Shown here: piece by piece, positions 27,908 through 35,431 of the stretch
Position numbering within the stretch: position 1 is the first letter of the stretch
Layout: each line of letters begins with the position of its first letter
Assembly (NCBI GenBank): GCA_910574345.1
Contig: CAJSZV010000004.1
Span: 1 to 64,000, forward strand
DNA from: Clostridiaceae bacterium
GTDB lineage: Bacteria; Bacillota; Clostridia; Lachnospirales; Lachnospiraceae
Direction of reading: 5' to 3'
DNA: 64,000 nt
Translations under genes and position numbers: made by a program
Notes under the pieces: generated by a model
What the model was told of the DNA's origin: nothing
The model's database searches: none
What the model saw: the letters and a program-made list of their open reading frames with translations, nothing else

Positions 27908-29137
27908 TCAGTACCCAAAGGTTTTGTCCGTGGTCATCCTTGCCGCAGAACATGGGATATATTCTTTCTCAAACACCACTTCTCCGCCAAGCACGGTCAT
28001 TGCGCAGTTTAAGAGTTCGTTGATATCATCCAGAGGATTCTTCTCAAATACGGCAAAATCGGCTCTCTTCCCCACAGTAACGGAACCATGGGTTTTGTCA
28101 ACCCGCAGCAGTTGGGCAGCATGGATGGTGCCGCACTGAACAGCCTCCATGGGAGTCATGCCGTTCTCAACCATGAGGACTGCCTCAAAGGCCGTCTTGT
28201 CATAGTGATTAAAGGGGGTTCCCGCATCGGTCCCCAGGGCAATCTTCACTCCGGCCTTGTGAGCCTTGCGGAAAGTAGCCTTATGGGCTTCTATGGTATT
28301 CTCCACTTTGCGAACCATGTAATCCGGAATTCCTGCATCTGTTCCATAGACTTTGATCCAGTAAGGGGCAGCCAGAGTGGGAACATAGAATACATTGTGC
28401 TCCTTCATCCAGTCAAAGCACCAGTCATCCATGAAGAAACCGTGCTCAATGGAATCCACACCGGCTCTGAGAGCGTTCTTGATGCCTTCCATTCCCTGGG
28501 CATGGGTAAAGGTCCTGGCACCGGCCTTGTGCGCTTCCTCGATGGCGGCCCGAAGTTCTTCTTCCGTCAGCTGAGGGGAACCGGGCTCCACGCCTTTTGT
28601 CATAACGCCGCCGGTAGCCATGACCTTGATCCAGTCAGCCCCTGCTTTCAGTTGTTCCCTGGCTGCTTTGCGGCAGTCGTCCGGACCATCGGCTTCCCGT
28701 CCCTCTGTGTGTCCGTGTCCTCCGGTCATGCAGATGCAGCGGCATGCGGTCTGCATCTGAGGAGCCATGATGGTCCCCGCAATCTGGGCGCTGTGGAGGT
28801 CCACGTCGATATAGTCAGGCGTCCCTGCATCTCGTATGTAGGTGACGCCGGAATGCAAAAGAGTCTTTAGATTGGTAATGGCACGGATAGTCTGGGCTGC
28901 CTGGCTTATATGCTCTCTGACACCTGTTCCGGCATCAGAACACATGTGGACGTGACAGTTGAAAAGGCCGGGAAGAAGAGTCTTTCCCTGCAAGTCGATT
29001 ATTTTGGCATCCTGAGGGACAGATACATCCCTTCCTGCCGCCGTGATAATGCCGTCTTCCACCAATATGGAACTGTCCGGAATGAGAGCTGCGCCGATTA
29101 CGTCTGCTATATTGGCATGGATAAATGCTGTTGTCAT
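27908..29137 (-). CDS. Metal-dependent amidohydrolase (imidazolonepropionase-like group)
   Basis: A predicted cytoplasmic amidohydrolase of 409 aa acting on a C-N bond of a cyclic or amide substrate. Metal ligands of the amidohydrolase barrel are visible: GLFNCHVHMC (first HxH), a Lys in ADWIKVMATGGV (probable bridging Lys), His in TFTHAQG, His in DSIEHGFFMDDW and Asp in ALGTDAGTPFNHYD. The family includes prolidase-like and Xaa-Pro/Arg carboxypeptidases, so substrate is open. AAAGGAGTACAG precedes the ATG. It is cotranscribed with the CCG-like gene. Confidence 0.85.
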   Translation of the reverse strand: MTTAFIHANIADVIGAALIPDSSILVEDGIITAAGRDVSVPQDAKIIDLQGKTLLPGLFNCHVHMCSDAGTGVREHISQAAQTIRAITNLKTLLHSGVTYIRDAGTPDYIDVDLHSAQIAGTIMAPQMQTACRCICMTGGHGHTEGREADGPDDCRKAAREQLKAGADWIKVMATGGVMTKGVEPGSPQLTEEELRAAIEEAHKAGARTFTHAQGMEGIKNALRAGVDSIEHGFFMDDWCFDWMKEHNVFYVPTLAAPYWIKVYGTDAGIPDYMVRKVENTIEAHKATFRKAHKAGVKIALGTDAGTPFNHYDKTAFEAVLMVENGMTPMEAVQCGTIHAAQLLRVDKTHGSVTVGKRADFAVFEKNPLDDINELLNCAMTVLGGEVVFEKEYIPCSAARMTTDKTFGY

Positions 29138-29178
29138 AATCTGTACTCCTTTTGTATTTTTCTATAAGTATGTCGTTA

Positions 29179-29258
29179 GTGTCCAGACACAGTATATCAT
29201 AGAAAAAGAAAATTTACTATAAAATATCATGGGATAAAGGCGAAAGATGTGGTATAAT
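29179..29258. promoter_or_regulatory. Divergent promoter region, amidohydrolase and GH13 gene
   Basis: The 206-base gap holds an extended -10, TGG-TATAAT (29253-29258), for the + strand GH13 gene. Read on the minus strand, TGA-TATACT ends near 29195 for the amidohydrolase. A short inverted repeat GTGTC-CA-GACAC (29179-29190) lies just downstream of the minus-strand -10 and could be an operator. Confidence 0.4.
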
Positions 29259-29343
29259 TAGGGCATGACGCACACAGGCCTCCGCGCTGACGGACGCTGA
29301 CATTGCTTAATACAAATTTATGCATCAGGGAGGAATTTACTTT

Positions 29344-31182
29344 ATGGCATGGTATGATGAAGCCGTATTTTATCACATTTATCCTCTTGGGCTGACAGGA
29401 GCGCCCAAAACCAATTCTTATGGGAAGCCGGAACATCGGTTAAACACATTGCAGCCCTGGATTGGACATATTAGGGAGATCGGCTGCAACGCCCTTTATA
29501 TCGGTCCGCTGTTTGAATCCGTAGGCCATGGTTATGAGACCACGGATTATAAAAAGCTGGACAGCCGTCTTGGAACCAACGAAGATTTGACTGCTTTTGT
29601 GGAAGAGTGCCACAGACAGGGGATCAGGGTAATACTGGACGGTGTGTTTAACCATACAGGCAGGGATTTCTTTGCCTTCCAGGACATTAAGAAAAACCGG
29701 GAGAATTCTCCTTACAAAGACTGGTACTGCAATGTAAATTTCTGGGGGAATAATGAATACAATGACGGCTTTTCTTATGAGAATTGGGGAGGCTATGATC
29801 TTCTTATAAAACTGAATCAGCATAATCCGGCTGTGAAAGAGTATATCTGTGATGTGATCCGCTTCTGGGCCAATGAGTTTAAGATTGACGGAATCCGTCT
29901 TGATGCCGCCGATGTGCTGGACTTCGGATATATGCAGGCCCTGAGGCAGACGGCAAATGAGATCGGGCCGGATTTCTGGCTTATGGGAGAAGTGATCCAT
30001 GGTGATTACACCCGCTGGGTTAATGAGGGGACCCTTCATTCCGTCACCAACTATCATCTGCACAAGGCTCTTTATTCAGGGCACAATGACCATAATTATT
30101 TTGAGATTGCCCACACTGTAAGACGTCTCTACGAGATGGGAGGCAATCGTCCTGACGGACTGAAGCTGTATAATTTTGTGGACAACCATGACGTGGAGAG
30201 GATTTACACCAAGCTTACAAACAAGGCCCATTTTGTGCCGGTCCATATCCTTCTGTATACCCTTCCCGGAGTGCCATCTGTCTATTATGGCTCTGAGTTC
30301 GGAATAGAGGGAAAGAAGGAACAGTATTCCGACGATTCCCTGCGTCCCAGTCTGTCTCTTAAGGATTATGAAAGCGCCCTTGAGGACAATGTCTGCACCA
30401 GACTGATTGCCGGACTTGGGAAGGTGCGCCAGAGGGTCAAGGCCCTTTCCTATGGGGATTATAAAGAGCTGGTGCTGACAAACCGCCAGTATGGGTTTGC
30501 CAGGAATTATTGTGGAGAAAGCGTCCTTGTGGCGGTCAATAATGATGAGAATGAGGCTGCCATGAGCCTTCCGGCAAGTAATGTCCCACAGTACCGGGAG
30601 ATGCTTTCCGGTGAGACGGCAAACGTGACAGACGGACATATCAATATCCGTATCCCGGCATGCAGCGGCGGAATCTGGGTTCCGGCAGGCGGAGACGTAA
30701 AGACAGAAAGCGCAGAAGAAACTTTGGCAGCGGACAAAGAGGTTCTTGTTCTGTCCAGGCCTGTAAAGCCTGCAGAATCAGAAAAATACCCGCAGGGAAA
30801 GCCGGCAGAGCCAAAACCTGTAAAGGATAACGGGATGAAGCAGACACAGAAGGAACCAGTGAAATCTGCCATATGGGAAAAACAGGACAACGTAAAAAAG
30901 GCAGAGCCGGAGAAAACAGGTTCAAAAAAGCCAGGGAACCGGCAAAAAGAGAAGATGGAGAAGACTGCTTCGGAGACCGGGACAAAGGAGAAAATAACTG
31001 CTGACAAAAAAGCGATTCCAGCAGAGCCGAAGCCGTATGAAGAGATGGATATTGAGGAGCTTCAGCAGGCGATTCTGGACAGAATGGCAAAGAACGGTCC
31101 TGTAACCGACAGGATGCGACAGGATGTTATGGAAAATGTGTACCACGATTCTCTCGTGAACTGGATTAAGAGTTTTCGGTAA
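29344..31182 (+). CDS. GH13 alpha-amylase family enzyme with a charged C-terminal tail
   Basis: A predicted alpha-glucan hydrolase or transferase, probably intracellular because no signal peptide is present. The catalytic barrel shows DGVFNHTGRDF, the nucleophile in GIRLDAADVL (D187), the acid/base in MGEVIHGD (E216) and FVDNHDVERI. After about residue 455 comes a long Lys/Glu/Pro-rich, low-complexity stretch of roughly 100 residues. A helical end follows (EEMDIEELQQAILDRMAKNG to the stop). Length is 612 aa from the ATG at 29344; an in-frame ATG 24 bases earlier precedes the AGGGAGG site. The tail is unusual for GH13 and may mediate docking. Confidence 0.85.
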   Translation: MAWYDEAVFYHIYPLGLTGAPKTNSYGKPEHRLNTLQPWIGHIREIGCNALYIGPLFESVGHGYETTDYKKLDSRLGTNEDLTAFVEECHRQGIRVILDGVFNHTGRDFFAFQDIKKNRENSPYKDWYCNVNFWGNNEYNDGFSYENWGGYDLLIKLNQHNPAVKEYICDVIRFWANEFKIDGIRLDAADVLDFGYMQALRQTANEIGPDFWLMGEVIHGDYTRWVNEGTLHSVTNYHLHKALYSGHNDHNYFEIAHTVRRLYEMGGNRPDGLKLYNFVDNHDVERIYTKLTNKAHFVPVHILLYTLPGVPSVYYGSEFGIEGKKEQYSDDSLRPSLSLKDYESALEDNVCTRLIAGLGKVRQRVKALSYGDYKELVLTNRQYGFARNYCGESVLVAVNNDENEAAMSLPASNVPQYREMLSGETANVTDGHINIRIPACSGGIWVPAGGDVKTESAEETLAADKEVLVLSRPVKPAESEKYPQGKPAEPKPVKDNGMKQTQKEPVKSAIWEKQDNVKKAEPEKTGSKKPGNRQKEKMEKTASETGTKEKITADKKAIPAEPKPYEEMDIEELQQAILDRMAKNGPVTDRMRQDVMENVYHDSLVNWIKSFR

Positions 31183-31201
31183 ATGGAGAGCATAATCGAA
31201 A

Positions 31202-31230
31202 AGAGAGGGTCCGCGCAGCGGGCCCTCTGT
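31202..31230. terminator. Hairpin between the GH13 and Rpn-like genes
   Basis: GAGGGTCCGC-GCA-GCGGGCCCTC forms a near-perfect stem (one wobble). On the minus strand it is followed by TCTTTT, so it fits best as the terminator of the minus-strand nuclease gene, with possible use in the other direction. Confidence 0.55.
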
Positions 31231-31234
31231 GACA

Positions 31235-32221
31235 TTACAGATACTTTTGAGATGCTTCGGGACTTAAATGGTATTCCTCCTGAATCTTGGCAAGGATTGT
31301 CTGTGATGGAACACCTAAATTTTTTAATATGGAAACGGTGCCCATAATTCCCTGCTCAATGCCTTCTTTTATGCCTTCCTTAATGCCTTCCTTAATGCCT
31401 TCCTTAATGCCTTCTTTTATGCCTTCTTTTTTGATTGTTTTTGCTTCATATTCCAGAAGTTTTCCACCCATAACCGCTTTCACTCCTTCCCTGACAGAAT
31501 TATATTTTATGGCAATATGCTCCAATACTTTATTAGACATATCAATAATGGTACATCGTGTATATTCGCTTATTGATCCCTGGTTCAAAAGTTCTTCCAG
31601 GTTATTTTTGATCTGTTCATATTCCGCTTGCAATTCCCTTAGCTGTGTTTGATCTTTCTCATACTCCTCGAAGCGTGTTTCATGAGAAAAAATATAAAAG
31701 GGGATTAGCAGCAAAAGGTTTTTCTTAAAAATATCTTCTAAAGAGTATTGCTGGGACTTCATCACCGGAATATTATATTCTACGGTTCCTCCCGGTGTCA
31801 CCATTCGGATTTTCAGAGTATCAGGTGTCGATGTATGGTGTCTTAAAAACAATACGGCGGAATGCGGTAATGTTACTATAAGGATATTGCCTCGGATTTG
31901 TCCGTCATCAAGTGCAATCTGCGTATCGTATTCAAAGAAGCGGATCAGCATACTGTTGTCGGTGCTGCTTTGACATTCCAAATGATATTTTTTTGTGCAT
32001 TTCCCTTCTATCTTAAAGCTGGTATCTGTGATCCGTTCATCCTCGTTTCCGCCTTGTTGATTAAGGAAGTGTTCATTTGGTGAGAAGATGATGGTTTCCT
32101 GACCGGAATAATGTTCTCCAAACATCTCGTTTATTACAGGAAGGATCAAAGAACTGCAATCGTTCAGCAAGGTACGAAACACATCATCATAAGGTGTGTT
32201 GGTTATTTTTATATGCTCCAT
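31235..32221 (-). CDS. Rpn-family PD-(D/E)XK nuclease/putative transposase-like protein
   Basis: A 328-aa protein of the family often annotated as Rpn recombination-promoting nuclease or PD-(D/E)XK transposase. The N-terminal TPYDDVFRTLLNDC, an Asp region and YHLECQS fit the degraded nuclease core (D...ExQ). A Leu/charged region follows, then near residue 275 a perfect KEGI tetrapeptide is repeated about six times, ending EQGI. Members of this family spread as many diverged chromosomal copies, and activity is not assured. Isolated gene with its own terminator. Confidence 0.75.
   Translation of the reverse strand: MEHIKITNTPYDDVFRTLLNDCSSLILPVINEMFGEHYSGQETIIFSPNEHFLNQQGGNEDERITDTSFKIEGKCTKKYHLECQSSTDNSMLIRFFEYDTQIALDDGQIRGNILIVTLPHSAVLFLRHHTSTPDTLKIRMVTPGGTVEYNIPVMKSQQYSLEDIFKKNLLLLIPFYIFSHETRFEEYEKDQTQLRELQAEYEQIKNNLEELLNQGSISEYTRCTIIDMSNKVLEHIAIKYNSVREGVKAVMGGKLLEYEAKTIKKEGIKEGIKEGIKEGIKEGIKEGIEQGIMGTVSILKNLGVPSQTILAKIQEEYHLSPEASQKYL
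31363..31437. repeat. Twelve-base tandem repeat encoding KEGI units
   Basis: About six head-to-tail copies of a 12-base unit (ATGCCTTCCTTA or ATGCCTTCTTTT on the + strand) lie inside the Rpn-like gene. The unit length keeps frame, so copy-number change adds or removes one KEGI tetrapeptide at a time. Confidence 0.85.
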
Positions 32222-32323
32222 TAGTCATTACCTCCCTTTATCATATTTTATCATATCGTCCCAATTTACTCAATAAGAAAACCGTTTAAAAGGAGACAGG
32301 GTTAATCAAACAGCAGAATGCTA

Positions 32324-32352
32324 TTGTCCGGGAGGAAGAAAGAGATTATAAT
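32324..32352 (+). promoter_or_regulatory. Promoter of the ThrE-like exporter genes
   Basis: TTGTCC (32324-32329), 17 bases, then TATAAT (32347-32352), 36 bases before the GTG start. Confidence 0.55.
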
Positions 32353-32387
32353 TACGGTAAACGTATGGAAGATTGGAGGAGAGGGCA

Positions 32388-33185
32388 GTGGCAAAAGAAG
32401 AGCTGGATGAAAAAGAGGAAAAAGAGGTTATGGAGACGGCTATTATGGCCGGGCACATTCTTCTGGAAAACGGAGCTGAAATTTTTCGGGTAGAGGAGAC
32501 CATTGACCGTGTCTGCCGCCACTATGGAGTAAAGTCAGGGAACGCTTTTGTTTTGAGCAACGGGATCTTTACCACGGCTGGCAATGAGCGTGAGGGATAC
32601 TTTGCCAAAGTACAGCACATTCCCGTAGGCGGAACCCACTTAAACCGGGTGGCAGCGGTGAATCAGCTGTCCAGAGAGATGGAGGAGGGGCTCTATACCA
32701 TAAAAGAACTGAGAGCTGCTCTGGAAAGCATTAAAACCATGCCTGGGAAACGTCCCATAACCCAGATTTTTGCTTCTGGGGTGGGAAGCGCGGCTTTCTG
32801 CTGTCTGTTTGGCGGGGATGTATGGGATATGGGAGCGGCGTTTTTGGCAGGATTGCTTCTATATGCCTATGTATTGTTCGTCAGCGCTCCCCATTTGTCA
32901 AAAATCGTGGGAAATATCGGGGGCGGAGCTTTGGTTACCTTTGTCTGTGCTTTCTGTTATTTTGGGGGGCTTGGAAATCACCTGAATTTTATGATTATCG
33001 GCTCCATAACGCCCCTTATTCCGGGCGTGGCTTTTACCAATGGGATTCGTGATATTGCTGACGGAGATTATATCTCAGGCTCTGTCCGCATGCTGGACGC
33101 CATTCTTGTATTTTTCTGTATTGCCATCGGTGTAGGTATGGCATTTTCTCTGTTGTCAGGGATAGGAGGGGGGATTCCTTTATGA
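32388..33185 (+). CDS. Threonine/serine exporter family, large subunit (ThrE N-terminal half)
   Basis: A membrane protein of 265 aa. The soluble first half (residues 1-130) has the DUF1212 signature ILLENGAEIFRVEETIDRVC and TAGNEREGYFAKV. It is followed by about five hydrophobic segments. In ThrE this half is fused to a second membrane domain; here that domain is the next gene, overlapping by four bases. Such split exporters are thought to export threonine and serine. The start chosen is GTG 32388, which follows GGAGGAGAGG; an in-frame TTG 15 bases earlier overlaps that site. Confidence 0.82.
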   Translation: MAKEELDEKEEKEVMETAIMAGHILLENGAEIFRVEETIDRVCRHYGVKSGNAFVLSNGIFTTAGNEREGYFAKVQHIPVGGTHLNRVAAVNQLSREMEEGLYTIKELRAALESIKTMPGKRPITQIFASGVGSAAFCCLFGGDVWDMGAAFLAGLLLYAYVLFVSAPHLSKIVGNIGGGALVTFVCAFCYFGGLGNHLNFMIIGSITPLIPGVAFTNGIRDIADGDYISGSVRMLDAILVFFCIAIGVGMAFSLLSGIGGGIPL

Positions 33186-33634
33186 TCGGCGAAATCTTGG
33201 CGGCAATGGTGGGAACCGTGGCGTTCTCTCTTCTCTTCGGTGTTCCAAGGAGGTATTATCCTTACTGCGGTCTCATCGGCGGCGCCGGCTGGTGGGTGTA
33301 CTCTATGGCCGCCTCCCGGTGGGAGCCGGAGCTGGCAGCTCTTGTGGCTACTATGGTGGTGATTCTCCTGTCCCGAACGACAGCTGTCTGGCAGCGGTGC
33401 CCTGTGACAGTTTTTTTGATCTCCGGCATCTTTCCCCTGGTTCCAGGTGCAGGAATTTACTGGACTTCCTACTATATTGTGACGGACCAGCTGAATCTGG
33501 CTCTGCACACAGGCTATGAGGCGGTGAAGACTGCAGTCGCCATTGTGCTGGGAATTGTCTTTGTCTTTGAGATACCACAGAAAGTATTCAGAGCAGGACG
33601 AAAACAACATGAGGTCACTCCCCGCCAACTATAA
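33182..33634 (+). CDS. Threonine/serine exporter family, small subunit (DUF3815)
   Basis: A 150-aa membrane protein with about four hydrophobic segments, corresponding to the second half of ThrE-type exporters. The ATG overlaps the previous stop (ATGA) within GGGGGGATTCCTTT, so the two halves are made in equal amounts and probably associate. Hallmark segments are FGVPRRYYPYCGLIGGAGWWVY and ISGIFPLVPGAGIYWTSYYI (only the length and glycine pattern are noted). Confidence 0.8.
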   Translation: MIGEILAAMVGTVAFSLLFGVPRRYYPYCGLIGGAGWWVYSMAASRWEPELAALVATMVVILLSRTTAVWQRCPVTVFLISGIFPLVPGAGIYWTSYYIVTDQLNLALHTGYEAVKTAVAIVLGIVFVFEIPQKVFRAGRKQHEVTPRQL

Positions 33635-33679
33635 CGGAACAGTCTCTATGGAGGAATAGAAAATTTTATATAGGTATGG

Positions 33680-33685
33680 TAGAAT
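33680..33685 (+). promoter_or_regulatory. Candidate extended -10 before the phosphorylase gene
   Basis: TGG-TAGAAT forms an extended -10 about 55 bases before the phosphorylase ATG. No convincing -35 is seen. Confidence 0.35.
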
Positions 33686-33739
33686 AGGAAGCGAAAATGA
33701 GGGTATAAGTCATAAGAGGCTTGAGAAAGGAGAAGATTT

Positions 33740-34528
33740 ATGACAATTTTAGAAGAATTTGACAACAGCCGACAGGCCATCGTGAACCCGACCGATGTGA
33801 TAAAACCTATCCCTGACATGCCAAAAGCTGTGGTTTCCTGCTTTGCAAGGGAGACCTTTGAGCGCATGGTTAAAAGCTTTGGAGGGGAAAAGATAGGAGA
33901 GACATGGCAGGCCAATATGGTAATTCCTGTGTACAAGACAAGCTACAAGGGGAGCCCTGTGGGGATGTATATGTCGCCTGTAGGGGCTCCGGCCTGTGTG
34001 GCGGCGGCAGAAGAGATCTATGCCATGGGTGCAGAGACCATCATTCTCTTCGGAACCTGCGGAGTATTAGACGGTGCTATTGAGGACTGTTCCGTTATCA
34101 TACCTGACAGGGCCCTTCGTGATGAAGGAACCAGCTTCCACTATGCGCCTGCCTCTGATGAGATCAGGGTGAACCTTAAGTATAGGGAAGTTTTTACAGA
34201 AATTCTGGAGAAATTAAGCTGCCGATATACCATAGGGAAGACCTGGACGACCGATGGTATTTACCGGGAAACCAGAGAAAAGGCAGCCCGTAGAAGAACG
34301 TCCGGCTGTGTCTGTGTGGATATGGAGTGTGCCTCTATGGCCGCCATGGCGGATTTTCGGGGAAAGGAACTGTTTCAGTTCTTTTATGCTGCCGATAACT
34401 TAGCCGGGGAATCCTGGGATATCCGCAGTCTGGCCAATGATGCCAATCTGTCAGAGAAAGATAAGATCGCAGGACTGGCCATGGAGCTGGCGAGTAAGGT
34501 TTATACCATGGACGATTCACGGTGCTGA
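33740..34528 (+). CDS. Nucleoside phosphorylase (uridine phosphorylase-like)
   Basis: A cytoplasmic phosphorolytic enzyme of the PNP/UDP superfamily, 262 aa. The phosphate and base regions are visible: MSPVGAPACVAAAEEIYAMGA, LFGTCGVLDGAIEDCSVIIPDRALRDEG, and CVCVDMECASMAAMADFRG, with the EMES-like motif (here DMECAS) that binds the ribose. The N-terminal 60 residues are diverged, so its nucleoside preference is uncertain. GGAGAAG precedes the ATG. Confidence 0.82.
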   Translation: MTILEEFDNSRQAIVNPTDVIKPIPDMPKAVVSCFARETFERMVKSFGGEKIGETWQANMVIPVYKTSYKGSPVGMYMSPVGAPACVAAAEEIYAMGAETIILFGTCGVLDGAIEDCSVIIPDRALRDEGTSFHYAPASDEIRVNLKYREVFTEILEKLSCRYTIGKTWTTDGIYRETREKAARRRTSGCVCVDMECASMAAMADFRGKELFQFFYAADNLAGESWDIRSLANDANLSEKDKIAGLAMELASKVYTMDDSRC

Positions 34529-34602
34529 TTAGCATGGGCTGATTCAGTTATGGAGGCAGCATTGGCTATGTGTAGCAGCATGTTGGGAAGAAGGGATAAT
34601 AA

Positions 34603-35158
34603 ATGGCCAGAACTGTAGGAATCGGAATCCAGAGTTTTGAGAAAATCATAGTAAATAATTATTTCTATATCGACAAAACAGATTTCATCAAAGAATGGTG
34701 GGAAAACGGAGATGACGTAACCTTGATTACCCGCCCCAGAAGATTTGGAAAAACCTTGAATATGAATATGCTGGAACGCTTTCTTTCCGTTAAATATAAA
34801 GGTCAGGGAGAGATATTTGAGGGGATGTCTATATGGAAGGAGGAAAAGTACCGCAGGCTCCAGGGAACGTATCCTGTGATCTTCCTCAGCTTTGCTGATA
34901 TAAAGGAATCGACAGCTTTTGGTACGAAAAAAAGAATCTGTCAGATTATAGAAGAGAAGCGAGGATGATGCCATGATCCTGGAATTTAAGGTTCATGATC
35001 CGGATGATGAAAAAAACCTGGAGGACACGGTGAAGGCAGCCTTGAAGCAGATTGAGGATATGGATTATAAGGAAGCCCTGGTAGCAGAAGGAATCTGTGA
35101 GGAACGGATCCGAAGCTATGGATTTGGATTCGAGGGAAAACGGGTGCTTATTGGGTAA
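34603..35158 (+). pseudogene. Truncated AAA-ATPase-like/PD-(D/E)XK nuclease gene
   Basis: Two pieces of one gene remain. Bases 34603-34968 encode about 110 residues typical of the AAA-ATPase-like N-terminus, including FYIDKTDFIKEWW and the nucleotide loop RPRRFGKTLNMNML. Bases 34973-35158 are in another frame and encode the C-terminal nuclease end (ILEFKV, with the ExK, then QIEDMDY and GICEERIRSYGFGFEGK). Full-length relatives are about 500-600 aa, so roughly 350 internal residues are missing and the join is out of frame. Probably non-functional; the upstream RBS and ATG survive. Confidence 0.75.
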
Positions 35159-35431
35159 AACAGGCCTGTCTATGACAGCGACAATGTGGGGCTGTGGAGG
35201 ATACAGCAGTAACGTCCGTTTTTCGGTTTACAATGAGAGGTTATGCTATTTGAAATTAGCCTCCAGGGCAAAATACGTCCGGGGTGGCAACCCGCAGCCC
35301 CGAAATGGCAAAGTAATTGGCCACATCATCGACTATGTTTATGTGCCGTTGGAAGAAAAGTCTTGTGTGGAACTGCCGGCTGCAATGGCGGCAGTTCCAC
35401 GCAAGACTGGCGCACATCCATAATGCTGCCG
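35159..35431. other. Gap of about 270 bases with no recognised gene
   Basis: It separates the broken AAA-ATPase gene from the convergent sulfatase. Short open frames on both strands show no recognisable protein. The only structure seen is the 19-bp inverted repeat at 35360-35407. It is probably decayed sequence left by rearrangement. Confidence 0.5.
35352..35407 (-). terminator. Long inverted repeat, likely sulfatase terminator
   Basis: Arms at 35360-35378 and 35389-35407 pair over 19 bp with a single mismatch (G-U in RNA) and a 10-base loop. On the minus strand the stem begins 24 bases after the sulfatase stop and is followed by TTTTCTT, so it fits a strong terminator. Confidence 0.65.

Noticed and set aside
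30507-31090. Phe/Ser/Pro-rich minus-strand frames opposite the GH13 tail
   Set aside because: They arise from the Lys/Glu-rich low-complexity coding of the sense strand and lack start signals.
31363-31437. Short tandem repeat considered as a CRISPR array
   Set aside because: Units are 12 bases, contiguous without spacers, and encode KEGI in frame within a protein gene. No cas genes are present.
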